From Irregularibacter muris (GTDB taxonomy: Bacteria > Bacillota > Clostridia > Eubacteriales > Garciellaceae): 64,000 nucleotides of DNA. This document shows positions 24,265-32,781 of the stretch, one piece after another; position 1 is the stretch's first letter, and the number at the start of each line of letters is the position of its first letter. The stretch spans positions 124,001 through 188,000 of the forward strand of contig NZ_JANKAS010000005.1 in the NCBI RefSeq assembly GCF_024622505.1, in the 5' to 3' direction. Both the position numbers and the translations under genes were made by a program. The notes under the pieces were generated by a model. It had not been told where the DNA came from, ran no database searches, and saw only the letters and a program-made list of their open reading frames with translations.

Positions 24265-24738
24265 TTAAGATTTAGTTTCAATTCTTACATAAAGCTTTAA
24301 TATCTCTGTTAAGATGAGCTTATCCATATATACTCTGTATTCTTTATCTTCTATTTTAAAAATTCTTTTATCAATCACTTCTACTAATATTTCTGTATCA
24401 ATGGTTTTTATTTCTTTTCCAAATAATGCATTATATTTTTCTCTGATGGTTTTTTCAATGGTGATCTTGTCCATTTCATTCATTTCTTCCTCATGAATGA
24501 GCTCAATCTCGATGTCTTGAAGGACAATATTTTGGGCATTGATGGAGTCCTCTAATTTATTTAGCTTAATATCTTTTTCTTCTATAATATTTGTCAGGTT
24601 TTCTATTGTCTCATAATGTTTATCCATTCTATGGCTAATAAGAAGGGTGAAGGAAAGGGTACCTACTAAAATACCTATGAATAATCCTGTAGTAAAACTA
24701 ATCATCCATCCAAGATTCTTCTTTTTTATTTTCCCCAT
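24265..24738 (-). CDS. ytrI: YtrI-like sporulation membrane protein
   Basis: 157 residues: a lysine-rich start, one membrane segment at about 12-34, then a long coiled coil (about 37-90) and a short C-terminal domain. Sequence alone is not diagnostic, but size, topology and position directly after ytrH, overlapping it by 13 bases, match the ytrH-ytrI pair, which is needed for efficient sporulation in Bacillus under sigma-E. Probable role: forespore-engulfing membrane protein. Confidence 0.7.
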   Translation of the reverse strand: MGKIKKKNLGWMISFTTGLFIGILVGTLSFTLLISHRMDKHYETIENLTNIIEEKDIKLNKLEDSINAQNIVLQDIEIELIHEEEMNEMDKITIEKTIREKYNALFGKEIKTIDTEILVEVIDKRIFKIEDKEYRVYMDKLILTEILKLYVRIETKS

Positions 24739-25064
24739 AGTTCACTACACCTTTGAATAAGTCGAATAAAGCTATATCCTGCATTTGCTCCTAATAGTGC
24801 GATAAATATATAGATGATTTGTTTTATAAAGGCTTTTATTTCTCCCTCAAATAACCCTTTATCAAGTACAGAAAAGGAAGAAATACTCCCGCCCAGGGCT
24901 ATGGCCATAGCCCATGTTTTAATGGAGCTTGCCATGTTCATCATGGCCCTGACCGGAGGAGTATCGGTGATAATTGCACTTATCCCGGCAAATAGACTCC
25001 CACCTAATACCACACCAAAAGCAATAAAAAAGATTTGCACTATGTTCATGATAAAATTAGGCAT
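24726..25064 (-). CDS. ytrH: YtrH-family sporulation protein
   Basis: 112 residues with three hydrophobic segments. FFIAFGVVLGGSLFAGISAI, DTPPVRAMMNMASSIKTWAMA (quoted in part) and ALGGSISSFS are typical of the YtrH family, membrane proteins of the sporulation mother cell. It is followed by the ytrI-like gene. ATG 25064 has a weak ribosome site. A CATATACTTT string about 20 bases upstream is near the sigma-E -10 consensus, but no good -35 was found. Confidence 0.88.
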   Translation of the reverse strand: MPNFIMNIVQIFFIAFGVVLGGSLFAGISAIITDTPPVRAMMNMASSIKTWAMAIALGGSISSFSVLDKGLFEGEIKAFIKQIIYIFIALLGANAGYSFIRLIQRCSELWGK

Positions 25065-25216
25065 ATGATCACATCCAATAGTAAAGTATATGATCGTGCC
25101 CAGGAGTTAATGATATTGTGTTAAGTTAGAAGTTTATTTAACTTTCACCCAGCGGTTTAAATTACTTCATTAGCTGGCTGCCTGATCTTTGTATGATGGG
25201 TTTATTCTCCTAGCTT

Positions 25217-25631
25217 TTATTCACTGCATATATCCACCCATATGCCCTTTGTGATTTCGGCTAGATAATCTACTCCCACTTTTACACAGGTATTGACTCC
25301 TCCTGCTGCAGGATAGACAAAGTCAAATGCTTTTAAGGATGTATCCAGATAGATATCTAAGGGCTTAATGAGTCCCAATGGACATACACCTCCCACTGGA
25401 TGACCTGTGGCTTCTTCTATATCTTCCGCTTTAATAAATTTAGCTTTTTCTGTAAAGTAGTCTTTAAATTTTCGATTATCTATTCTTCCATCTCCTTTAA
25501 CCACAATCAATATGTCCCTCTCCTTCAGCCTTAGAGCCATAGTCTTTGCGATCATGGCTGGTGCAATTCCTAAAGCTTCTGCTGCTAATTCCACTGTTGC
25601 AGTACTGGTATCCATCTCTATGAGATCTAGA
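25217..25631 (-). pseudogene. YbaK/EbsC-type deacylase gene, 3' part (split by IS)
   Basis: Encodes residues from LDLIEMDTSTATVELAAEAL to the C-terminus of a YbaK/ProX-like aminoacyl-tRNA deacylase: the GDGRIDNRKFKDYF region, GHPVGGVCPLG and the C-terminal VDYLAEITKG are family features. The first 12 codons are missing here and are found at 27298-27332, on the far side of an IS element. Joining 27298 to 25631 restores the frame exactly (...KKHIET-LDLIEMD). A read-through frame from inside the IS (start near 25672) would replace the native N-terminus with about 14 IS-derived residues; whether that product works is unknown. Confidence 0.92.
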
Positions 25632-25639
25632 GTGAACCT

Positions 25640-25765
25640 CTCACGACTAAAGTCGCGAGCTTCTAGCATCACTACTAGAGTTTCCTGCTTCTTGGACCGA
25701 CCTTACTGCATCGCATTCTCCACAGGCGTTAATTCGGATAGTTCCTACCCTAGATTTATCATTTC
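25640..25765 (-). ncRNA. Predicted omega-RNA scaffold region at the tnpB 3' end
   Basis: In IS605-type elements the guide RNA of TnpB comes from the tnpB 3' end and the right end of the element, with the guide in the flank. The 126 bases after the tnpB stop are almost perfectly conserved between the two copies, and 72 bases of them recur alone at 32782-32853. The guide for this copy would start TCTAGATCTC, that is, the interrupted YbaK-like gene. This follows family knowledge; no RNA evidence is available. Confidence 0.55.
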
Positions 25766-26908
25766 TTATGCTGATGCTAATATTCTAAGTCCTTCTTGTA
25801 GTATATTCCTGCTAGCATTTATATCTCTATCGTGATGGCTCCCGCAATTCTTGCAAACCCATTCTCTAACCAAAAGATCCTTGGTTTCTATGTTCTTATA
25901 TCCACACTCCGAACATAATTGACTTGATGGAAAGAATTTATCAATTTTGATATAATCTCTACCATACCAGTTTGCTTTATATTCTAGCTGTCTAGTAAAT
26001 TCAGACCAAGATACATCGGATATTGCCTTTGCTAATTTGCGATTCTTAATCATTCCACTCACATTTAAATCTTCACTAACTACAATTTGGTTTTCATTAA
26101 TAATCTGTGAAGATAGTTTATGTAAAAAATCTTTTCGGGTGTCTGATATCTTTTCGTGAAGCCTTGCTACCTTGACTCTCATCTTGCTTCTATTCTTACT
26201 TCCTTTTTGCTTCTTGGATAATTGCCTTTGTAGTTTAGTTAGTTTCCTTTCATATTTATATAGGTTTCTAGGATTAGAAATCTTGTTTCCATTGCTATCT
26301 ATTAGAAAATCCCTAATACCTAAATCAACTCCTATGTTCTTATGGGTCTTAGGCAATTCTTTTATCCGGGTATCCACAAGAATACTCACAAAATGTCTCC
26401 CACTTGGACTTTGAGATACTGTTACAGACTTGATTTTTCCATCAAATTCCCTGTGGACTTTAGCTTCTACCCATTTTAGCTTTGGTAGTTTAATTCTGTT
26501 TTCTGCAAAGTTTACTTCTATATTCTTGTTTGTAAAGTTGGTTGTATAGCTAAATTGATTGCTATGCTTACTCTTGAATTTAGGAAATCCTGTTTTATCT
26601 CTTCCCTGTTTAATTCTTCTAAAGAAATTTTGATAAGCAGTATCTAAATGATAAACAGCATTGGTTAAGGCGAACTTATCTACTTCCTTGAGCCAGATAA
26701 ATTCTTTCTTTAGCTCTCTATTTAAATGGTTATTACAATCTATTTTCGACAGAGTTTCTTTCTTCTCTTCGTACAGTTTTACCTTTTTATCTAAATAGTA
26801 GTTATACACAAACCTAGTACATCCAAAAGTTTTTGCTAATTGCTTTTTTTGCTCGTCCTTTGGATATATTCTATATTTATAGCTCTTTAGCACCAAAGTT
26901 CGCCCCAC
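25766..26908 (-). CDS. tnpB: TnpB-like RNA-guided nuclease, copy 1
   Basis: 380 residues, the usual TnpB size. An N-terminal helix-turn-helix ([20 protein letters not shown]) and a RuvC-like nuclease with its three acidic residues in [21 protein letters not shown] and [10 protein letters not shown] zinc ribbon CSECGYKN...CKNCGSHHD lies between the last two. All key residues are intact, so it is probably active as an RNA-guided nuclease that keeps the element at its site. The GTG at 26908 or the TTG/GTG at 26893-26896 could be the start. It is about 98% identical to the copy at 40636. Confidence 0.93.
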   Translation of the reverse strand: MGRTLVLKSYKYRIYPKDEQKKQLAKTFGCTRFVYNYYLDKKVKLYEEKKETLSKIDCNNHLNRELKKEFIWLKEVDKFALTNAVYHLDTAYQNFFRRIKQGRDKTGFPKFKSKHSNQFSYTTNFTNKNIEVNFAENRIKLPKLKWVEAKVHREFDGKIKSVTVSQSPSGRHFVSILVDTRIKELPKTHKNIGVDLGIRDFLIDSNGNKISNPRNLYKYERKLTKLQRQLSKKQKGSKNRSKMRVKVARLHEKISDTRKDFLHKLSSQIINENQIVVSEDLNVSGMIKNRKLAKAISDVSWSEFTRQLEYKANWYGRDYIKIDKFFPSSQLCSECGYKNIETKDLLVREWVCKNCGSHHDRDINASRNILQEGLRILASA

Positions 26909-26913
26909 CTTTC

Positions 26914-27162
26914 CTATTTAGTTTTTTGATCTCTTACATACTCTCTTATTTGTTTTTCTGTGTTCTCTGATACAGTAGCTACAAAATAGCTAGGATTTCA
27001 TTTCTAGTATTGTGAATTGATTGCTTTGGCTATTTGCTTTATTATTTCTTTAAGATTAGACTCTATCTTTCCTTGCAATATCTCATGCCTATACTTCGTA
27101 CACCAGACGATATGATACTGGATAGTATAAATATATCCTCTTCCATAAGTAACCTTTCCCCT
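26914..27162 (-). pseudogene. Deleted tnpA (Y1 transposase), copy 1
   Basis: N-terminal part YGRGYIYTIQYHIVWCTKYR is a clear IS200-like TnpA start; the C-terminal part PSYFVATVSENTEKQIREYV is present too, but the middle with the HUH motif and catalytic Tyr is absent. A one-base deletion (near 27024) and loss of the start codon (AGG where copy 2 has ATG) are further damage. The protein cannot be active, so the element moved in trans or before decay. Confidence 0.88.
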
Positions 27163-27297
27163 ATGTCACCAACCTTTAGAAACATCATAACATATGGATT
27201 TATATCATTCTATACTGTATATGCTTTTTTAGCTCAATTTTTATCAACATATGTCCCCACTAACTCACGACTGAAGTCACGAGAATGCGTGGTGGCA

Positions 27298-27332
27298 GTT
27301 TCAATATGTTTTTTTACGCTTTCTATAGTCAC
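27298..27332 (-). pseudogene. YbaK/EbsC-type deacylase gene, 5' part
   Basis: GTG 27332 preceded by GGGAG (9 bases away) encodes MTIESVKKHIE and breaks at the IS left end after AC of the next codon. This matches the family start M(S/T)IExVKxH. It lies 28 bases downstream of the ArsC-like selenoprotein gene, so the two probably formed one operon. Confidence 0.88.
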
Positions 27333-27360
27333 TTTTTACAGCTCCCTTATCTCAAACTCT

Positions 27361-27720
27361 CTATTTGTTCAATATTTCTTCCCATTCCTCTTCTTTAAAA
27401 CCTACTAAAACCTTATCTTCTCCTATTAAAATTGGTCTTTTCACTAGCATTCCATCGGTAGCTAATAGTTTTATTATTTCGTCCTGGGACATATTCTCTA
27501 ATCTATCCTTCAATCCCAGTTCTCGATAGATTTTTCCTCTACTATTGAAATAATTCTTTATAGGGTAATGGCCTTTGTCTATCCAGCTTTTTAATTCTTC
27601 TTCTGTAGGATTTTCTGTTTTGATATTCCGCTCATGATAGGAAATACTGTGTTTATCTAGAAAACTTCTAGCTTTTTTACAAGTACTTCATCCCGTATAA
27701 CAGATAAATAAGCAATCCAT
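27361..27720 (-). CDS. ArsC/Spx-family selenoprotein (in-frame TGA read as selenocysteine)
   Basis: 119 codons from ATG 27720 (AAAGGAGG 10 bases upstream) to TAG 27361. The only interruption is TGA at codon 11 (27688-27690), exactly where ArsC/Spx/YffB thioredoxin-fold proteins have the first Cys of CxxC: MDCLFICYTG-U-STCKKARSFL. The rest is fully conserved with the family: NIKTENPTEEELKSWI, NSRGKIYRELGLKD, LLATDGMLVKRPILIG and VLVGFKEEEW. A SECIS-like hairpin follows the TGA (27657-27671). Selenocysteine insertion is therefore the best reading; a nonsense mutation is the alternative, but the remaining 108 codons show no decay. Likely a thiol/selenol reductase; arsenate as substrate is not established. 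It is upstream of the YbaK-like gene. Confidence 0.8.
27657..27671 (-). promoter_or_regulatory. Candidate bacterial SECIS hairpin
   Basis: Sixteen bases after the UGA a perfect stem CTAGAA/TTCTAG encloses loop GUU. The loop starts with G, 23 bases after UGA. Loop size, stem length, distance and the leading G all fall within published bacterial SECIS limits. Confidence 0.6.
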
Positions 27721-27766
27721 TTTTTGTTATCCTCCTTTGTGTAAATTCATCTTTTAAAGAACAAAA

Positions 27767-28237
27767 CTAAAGTTCCTTTTTCATTTCAATAAATTCATAT
27801 ACACTTCCATTTGTTGCTTGTTCATAAATTTTTGTCTGCCTGAATCCAACTTTCTCATAAACTTTTTTTGCCCGGTGGTTAAATGAGGCAACACCCAATC
27901 GAATAATTTTAGCTGAATGATTTTTATAAATATAGTTAAGAATTTCTAGCAGAAATTTCTGTCCTAATCCCTTCCCTGTTAATTCTGGTTTTATCCCTAG
28001 ACCCATATCTACAATATCATCACTATCTGAAGCTTTCTCTACAACAAAAAAACCAAATAACTTATTCTCTTTAATAACCTGAAAATAGTTATTCTTTCTT
28101 AGGTTTGGAGTAATTATTTCCTTATAATCCTCTGGATCAGAAGTCATATTGTAGAATTCATAAACCCCTGGATATTTCCATTCATTTGCAATGACCTCAG
28201 CATTATTCTGACTAAGTCTTTGAATATCAAAAGTCAT
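27767..28237 (-). CDS. GNAT-family N-acetyltransferase
   Basis: 156 residues. The central GLGIKPELTGKGLGQKFLLE carries the Q/RxxGxG/A-like acetyl-CoA loop (TGKGLGQ), followed by ASFNHRAKKVYEKVGF, the usual GNAT C-terminal signature of side-chain or small-molecule acetyltransferases. ATG 28237 follows GGAG by 8 bases; the GTG three codons earlier overlaps that site. It reads in the same direction as the selenoprotein gene 46 bases downstream and may be co-transcribed with it. Substrate unknown. Confidence 0.85.
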   Translation of the reverse strand: MTFDIQRLSQNNAEVIANEWKYPGVYEFYNMTSDPEDYKEIITPNLRKNNYFQVIKENKLFGFFVVEKASDSDDIVDMGLGIKPELTGKGLGQKFLLEILNYIYKNHSAKIIRLGVASFNHRAKKVYEKVGFRQTKIYEQATNGSVYEFIEMKKEL

Positions 28238-28467
28238 AGTGTCCACTCCTTTCTCTTAGCCTTGTTAATGCATCAATAGTTTCATCTTTATACAGTCATC
28301 ATCACCTCTAGTATTTTTCAAAGCCGGTCAGATAAAGATTCCTATTTTATTGTACCATATTCCTTCTCTATACTTCCTCAATGCAATCTCCTTATGATAA
28401 TGGGAAAATTATTAAATAAGAATTAATTATTCTGTAGTTTATTTTTCATGTTACAAAGATTCAAATA

Positions 28468-28691
28468 CTATAAGAATAATAAAGGACTATAGATAATCTT
28501 TTTTATTTTCCTTAGGAGAAAACCCAGTTCTTTAAAGAGCAAAATTTGTTGTAATGTTTTAAGGTTTTCTTCTAAGTATAGTCGATAGCCAGAGCGGATA
28601 ATTTCTTTTGGAGTCACAATCCAATCTGGTCATAATGGTGCAGTGTACGAGTACTAATCTCGATTAAATCAACCACCTCTTTTACTCTCAT
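28468..28691 (-). pseudogene. Decayed MerR-family regulator (TipA-like)
   Basis: MRVKEVVDLIEISTRTLHHYDQIGL is a MerR DNA-binding start, then a one-base deletion near 28615-28620 shifts the frame; the next frame continues PKEIIRSGYRLYLEENLKTL and LQQILLFKELGFLLRKIKKI, the rest of the MerR N-terminal domain, and stops at 28468. The effector domain is missing. Its own MerR-type promoter at 28722-28752 remains. Confidence 0.85.
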
Positions 28692-28721
28692 TAACAGCTT
28701 TTAGCACCTCCTTCATTTAGT

Positions 28722-28752
28722 ACTATAAAGCACTACGCTACGTAAGAGTCAA
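28722..28752 (-). promoter_or_regulatory. MerR-type promoter with 19-bp spacer
   Basis: Minus-strand TTGACT and TATAGT are 19 bases apart, the long spacer used by MerR-regulated promoters, and the spacer holds a CTTACGTAGCGTAGTG near-dyad. It drives the decayed merR gene. The about 280 bases from 28770 to 29050 hold no gene that I can support. Confidence 0.65.
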
Positions 28753-29050
28753 TAAAAATACTATTTATAGAAGCTTCTTTGTCACTCAAGCTGTTAAAGA
28801 CTTTTTTATTAGAGGCATAAAATGTAAATCGTAATATCAGATTTGTTTGAAAATATTCTTCATAGGTTACTCTATTTTTTGTACTTTTTAAATATTGCAC
28901 TTAATTTTATAATTTATCATATAAAAAAGAAAAAAGTGTGGCAAGAACACCCCACCTTTTCTATTTAAAACCACCCCACCATTTATTAAATTTTCAATTT
29001 CACTTTTAAGGGGGGGCGGTTCATCTTGTACTACCTATGCCCTTTATCGC

Positions 29051-29278
29051 CTATTTTACTTTTGATTTTTGTACTTCATAACCTACTTTGGTAATTGCAT
29101 TTTCGATATCATCGATTGAAATCTTATCTTCATCAAAGTCTAGTTTTGCTTTGCTTGAGTTAAATAATACTTTTACTGTATCTTTGTCAACACCCTCTAG
29201 TGCTTTCACTGCACCTTCAATTTTTTGCATGCATGATGGACATGCTAAAGCTTCTAATTGGATTGTTGCTGATTTCAT
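29051..29278 (-). CDS. Heavy-metal-associated (CopZ-like) protein
   Basis: 75 residues, one HMA domain. The metal-binding loop is LACPSCMQKIEGAV (CxxC preceded by ALA rather than the usual GMTC), and the C-terminal ENAITKVGYEV is typical. Such proteins carry Cu(I) or similar soft metals to P-type ATPases. It is downstream of the P-type ATPase gene, separated by 124 bases that contain a TTGAT-N4-GTCAA dyad, so it may have its own promoter. Metal identity is not certain. Confidence 0.85.
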   Translation of the reverse strand: MKSATIQLEALACPSCMQKIEGAVKALEGVDKDTVKVLFNSSKAKLDFDEDKISIDDIENAITKVGYEVQKSKVK

Positions 29279-29375
29279 TATTATCGTCTCCTCTCATTCA
29301 TTTATTATTTTAAACTGAATTTCTTTTGAATCTTCTCTTCTCATTTAATTGTACCCTTTTTTATTTTGTAAAACC

Positions 29376-29389
29376 TTGATTTCAGTCAA
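29376..29389. promoter_or_regulatory. FNR/CRP-like dyad upstream of the HMA gene
   Basis: TTGATTTCAGTCAA matches the FNR-type consensus TTGAT-N4-ATCAA at 9 of 10 defined positions and sits about 100 bases upstream of the HMA gene start. Confidence 0.4.
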
Positions 29390-29402
29390 GATTTCTTTTT
29401 TC

Positions 29403-31256
29403 TTATCTTCTTTGGCGGAAGCTTAGTAGTCTCATCCCATTAAGGATAACAACTAAGATACTGGCTTCATGGACTAACATACCGATTGACATATTCATCC
29501 ATTGGCTAAAGAATACATTGGCTAGTAAGAATAATACAACACCTACAGCAATAATAATGTTTTGAAGCATATTTCTTGCCGTAGCTTTGGTGAGCCCAAG
29601 AGCATGGGGCAAGCGACTAAAGTCAGAGTTCATTAAGACAACATCAGATGTTTCAATGGCTACATCTGTACCACTTCCCATGGCAATACCAATATCAGCT
29701 AGTGCTAGGGAAGGACTGTCATTTACACCATCTCCAACAAAAGCAACAACTCGGCCTTCTTCTTTTATCTTCTTAACATATTCAGCTTTATCTCCAGGTA
29801 ACATGTTTCCATAGGCCTTAGTTAAGCCTAGTTCACGGCTAACAACGTCAACTGTTCCTTGATTGTCACCAGAAAGCATAATAAGATTTTTTACTCCTAG
29901 GGCCTTTAGCCTTTGAAGATCTTCTTTCACCTCTGGTCGAATTTGATCTCGAACACCCATCATCACCTTCAATTGGCCATCAACAGAAGTCAATACAAGG
30001 GAATTTCCGTCTCTTTCCAAACGGGCTATATCGGCTTTGGCTTCTCCAGTCAGCTTTACATTTTCTTTTTCCATTAGGGCAACATTGCCAACAGCTATTC
30101 TATGGCCATCTACGTTGGCTACAATTCCGCCACCTTTAACGACTTCTGTATTTTCAACCGGTAAGAATGTAATTTCTCCGATTTCTTGCAAAACTGCTTT
30201 TGCTAGCGGGTGATCGGACTCTTGCTCAATACTTGCAAGAGAACGCAATACTTCGCTAGGATCATTTACATAATATCTTGTTTCTGAAACTGCTGGATTT
30301 CCTACAGTCAATGTGCCCGTTTTATCGAATACCATGGTGTCTATGCGGCTAAAATCATGAATGACTTCACTACCTTTTAGCAATACGCCGTGACGGGCTC
30401 CATTTCCAATGCCAGCAACGTTGGATACGGGTACCCCGATAACCAATGCACCAGGACAACCAAGAACTAAAATAGTAATGGCTAGTTCGATATCCTGTGA
30501 GATGAACCATACTATAAAGGACAGAACTAAAACAGCTGGTGTATAGTATTTGGAGAAGCGGTCGATAAAGCGTTCGGCTTCTGATTTTGAATCTTGAGCT
30601 TCTTCTACCAATTCAATGATTTTCCCAAAGGTTGTGTCTTCACCAACACGATCAGCAACAATTTTAAGGGTTCCGTTTTCTAAGATTGTACCGGCAAAAA
30701 CTTTGGAATCTTTTTCTTTCCCCACAGGAACAGCTTCTCCTGTAATGCTTGCTTCATTAATATGACCCTCTCCGCTTAAAACTGTACCATCCACAGGCAC
30801 TTTTGCCCCTGTTTTCACCAGTAAGATATCCCCTTCATCTACATCATCTACTTCTACTTCTTCAAACTCTCCCTTTTCCATTTGTTTTAGGGCACTCTCC
30901 GGTGCCATTTCAGTTAATTCTTTAATGGCAGACCGAGTTTGATTCAGTGTCCGTTGCTCTAAATAAGCACCAAATAAGAATAAGAAGGTAACAATTGCTG
31001 ATTCCTCATAATTTTGAATCAAAAATGCCCCTAGAACAGCAATGGTAACTAAAACATCAATACTGACTACTTTTACTCGCAGGGCTTGATAGGCTTGAAT
31101 GGCAATAGGTAATGCACCTAGAATGGAAGCGATAATCAATGCCCATTCAAAAATATCCATATTGCCTGTTGCCCACTTGGTGATAAAGGCAAAGGCAATC
31201 AAAATACCACTAATTAATGTGATCTGATTTTTCTTTCTTAAAATATACCGCTGCAT
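29403..31256 (-). CDS. P1B-type heavy-metal-translocating ATPase
   Basis: 617 residues. No N-terminal metal-binding domain; eight membrane segments are likely. Actuator TGEAVPV, phosphorylation site DKTGTLT, ATP-binding HP pair in ESDHPLAKAV and hinge GDGVNDSPSLA are all present. The metal-site motif in the sixth membrane segment reads CPG (LGCPGALVIG), not CPC or SPC, so metal choice is unusual. It is paired upstream with a hemerythrin-like fragment protein (31327) and downstream with an HMA protein. Efflux of iron, zinc or copper is possible; context with a di-iron-type neighbour leans to iron, as inference only. ATG 31256 follows GAAGG. Confidence 0.9.
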   Translation of the reverse strand: MQRYILRKKNQITLISGILIAFAFITKWATGNMDIFEWALIIASILGALPIAIQAYQALRVKVVSIDVLVTIAVLGAFLIQNYEESAIVTFLFLFGAYLEQRTLNQTRSAIKELTEMAPESALKQMEKGEFEEVEVDDVDEGDILLVKTGAKVPVDGTVLSGEGHINEASITGEAVPVGKEKDSKVFAGTILENGTLKIVADRVGEDTTFGKIIELVEEAQDSKSEAERFIDRFSKYYTPAVLVLSFIVWFISQDIELAITILVLGCPGALVIGVPVSNVAGIGNGARHGVLLKGSEVIHDFSRIDTMVFDKTGTLTVGNPAVSETRYYVNDPSEVLRSLASIEQESDHPLAKAVLQEIGEITFLPVENTEVVKGGGIVANVDGHRIAVGNVALMEKENVKLTGEAKADIARLERDGNSLVLTSVDGQLKVMMGVRDQIRPEVKEDLQRLKALGVKNLIMLSGDNQGTVDVVSRELGLTKAYGNMLPGDKAEYVKKIKEEGRVVAFVGDGVNDSPSLALADIGIAMGSGTDVAIETSDVVLMNSDFSRLPHALGLTKATARNMLQNIIIAVGVVLFLLANVFFSQWMNMSIGMLVHEASILVVILNGMRLLSFRQRR

Positions 31257-31326
31257 ACGCCTTCTTAACCCCCTATTCTACATTATTTCCTGGCTTTTCA
31301 GCTTTAATAAATAATAATCCTTCTCC

Positions 31327-31620
31327 TTATGCGTGATAGGCTTCATCTAATTCAGCTAGCATAGTGTATACCGCTTCATAGCTTTCACATACATCTCCTG
31401 GCACAGTATAGTTATCTGTGATTTCCCGTAACTGTTTAAATTCATGATTTAATTCTGGTTTTTTGGGCTCTGCTTCTTTTGCTTTTGTATAGATGTCGTC
31501 ATACACTTTACGCACATCATGGAATTCAGGATGACTGCTGCCATGAACACGAGCTACTACCGGTACATATAATTCTAATCTTTCAAAATTTCTTTCTTTT
31601 GCTTCATTAAATCTTGTCAT
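31327..31620 (-). CDS. Small hemerythrin-like/ScdA-related protein
   Basis: 97 residues. VARVHGSSHPEFHDVRKVYDDI resembles the VHGxxHPEL helix of hemerythrin-like ScdA/YtfE repair proteins, but the protein is too short for a full four-helix di-iron domain, so it may be a stand-alone variant. AAAGGAGAG precedes ATG 31620. It is 70 bases upstream of the P-type ATPase gene, so they probably share a transcript. An FNR/CRP-like dyad lies 77 bases upstream of its start. Function unproven. Confidence 0.65.
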   Translation of the reverse strand: MTRFNEAKERNFERLELYVPVVARVHGSSHPEFHDVRKVYDDIYTKAKEAEPKKPELNHEFKQLREITDNYTVPGDVCESYEAVYTMLAELDEAYHA

Positions 31621-31696
31621 TATTTATTTCTCTCCTTTTTGTTTATTCTTTCTTAACTTTGTAACTATATTCTAGCATAGCTTTGTAAAATAAAAA

Positions 31697-31710
31697 TTGA
31701 TCTATATCAC
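31697..31710. promoter_or_regulatory. FNR/CRP-like dyad upstream of the ATPase operon
   Basis: TTGATCTATATCAC matches TTGAT-N4-ATCAA at 9 of 10 positions. A second such site lies at 29376-29389 in the same gene group. Confidence 0.45.
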
Positions 31711-31935
31711 GTTCTATGATATTTATTCTTTTTATATTTATTCTTTTAAACTATCACTGAAAAATAGGTAGTGATGTGCATTCATCATCACCTATTTGAA
31801 TTGATGGAAAAGAATAATTAGCAGGGTATTAACAAATCATCCATATGCTTGATAGCCTCTATATACAACGTATATGAAAAGAAACTATAATACTCTTTGA
31901 CCTGCTCCCTGCCCAGTAGATCATGTATATAGCAA

Positions 31936-31988
31936 AAAAGGGGTGTAAATAAATCTGTGCCTAAGGAAGATTTATTTACACCCCTTTT
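31936..31988. terminator. Bidirectional terminator
   Basis: Perfect 21-bp stem (31936-31956 with 31968-31988) with T and A runs outside, downstream of the CBS-domain gene. The surrounding 31711-32101 has no gene. Confidence 0.85.
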
Positions 31989-32101
31989 ATTCGCGTTTTT
32001 CTAGGATAACTAATTATAAAAAATAAAGTGAAATTATTTTCGCTATAAGAATCTTTCATTTGTAAAATTTGAATTTTTATCTAATTCTCCTCTTGAAAGC
32101 C

Positions 32102-32557
32102 CTATTTGGTATGGAATAAATGATTCATAATATCCCTTCTCGAAACAATTCCCACCAGATTCCCTTTTTCATCTATAACAGGAAGCCTTTTTATTTTTTC
32201 ATGAACTAATATTGTTGCTGCATCTTCTATTTTTTTATCTGGATTTATCGTAATGACTTTTTCTGTCATCACATCCTTTGCCAGTTGACCCATAGTTTTC
32301 TTTATCTCATTCATTAAATCTTTAGGGCTGTCTAGGTAAATAATGCCTCCAAGTATTTGCAAGTATGTGGGCGCTTTTAGTTTTGCCGCCCTTTTTATTA
32401 GATCTCCCTCGGTAATGATTCCTGTAACTTTACCTTGTTCATCTAAAACAGGTAATCCACTTAATCGATGTGTACTAAGTAGCTTTGCACATTTTTCAAC
32501 TGTATCACTCTCTTTTACTGTTATAACATCCTTAATCATAATATCTTTAATATACAT
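32102..32557 (-). CDS. Two-CBS-domain protein
   Basis: About 151 residues made of two CBS repeats: IMIKDVITVKESDTVEKCAK and DVMTEKVITINPDKKIEDAA, each followed by GLPVLDEQGKVTGIIT- or RLPVIDEKGNLVGIVS-like strands. Stand-alone CBS pairs bind adenine nucleotides and act as energy sensors or regulators. ATG 32557 is used since GGAG lies 8 bases before it. It is monocistronic with a terminator after it. The target is unknown. Confidence 0.9.
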   Translation of the reverse strand: MYIKDIMIKDVITVKESDTVEKCAKLLSTHRLSGLPVLDEQGKVTGIITEGDLIKRAAKLKAPTYLQILGGIIYLDSPKDLMNEIKKTMGQLAKDVMTEKVITINPDKKIEDAATILVHEKIKRLPVIDEKGNLVGIVSRRDIMNHLFHTK

Positions 32558-32781
32558 CAGCGTCACTCCTTTTAAGTTTGTATATTTATTTGCTTCTCTT
32601 TAAAAATTTTGTATGAATAACCATATGATCAAGGTGATTATGATCCTCACATTTTATGTGATGATTTTTCTTATTTTTCATCCAATCCTATATCTAAATA
32701 ATACCCCTAAAATAAGATTTAATCTCATTTTTATATTTTTTCTATTTTAATATATATATATATCCTCCTAATATATGTTTT

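Larger units (their letters stand above)
25632..27297 (-). mobile_element. IS200/IS605-type element with tnpB, copy 1
   Basis: About 1,666 bp defined by comparing flanks with the second copy (40502-42168). It contains an intact tnpB-like gene and an internally deleted tnpA. Subterminal imperfect hairpins occur at both ends: CTCACGACT...AGTCGCGAG at 25640-25659 (right end) and 27264-27283 (left end). There is no target duplication, as usual for this family; the shared left flank is TTGAAAC in both insertions. Insertion interrupts the YbaK-like gene. Confidence 0.93.

Noticed and set aside
25064-25110. Sigma-E promoter of ytrHI
   Set aside because: The -10 looks right but no -35 was found at legal spacing.
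27034-27408. Plus-strand frame over the IS left end and the deacylase start
   Set aside because: Antisense shadow of the tnpA remnant; its protein has no family features.
28610-28630. Second possible in-frame UGA selenocysteine in the MerR-like frame
   Set aside because: The similarity continues in a different frame after the TGA and the effector domain is missing, so it is a frameshifted remnant.
28940-28985. Hairpin downstream of the HMA gene as a terminator
   Set aside because: Pairing is imperfect and shifted; not convincing.
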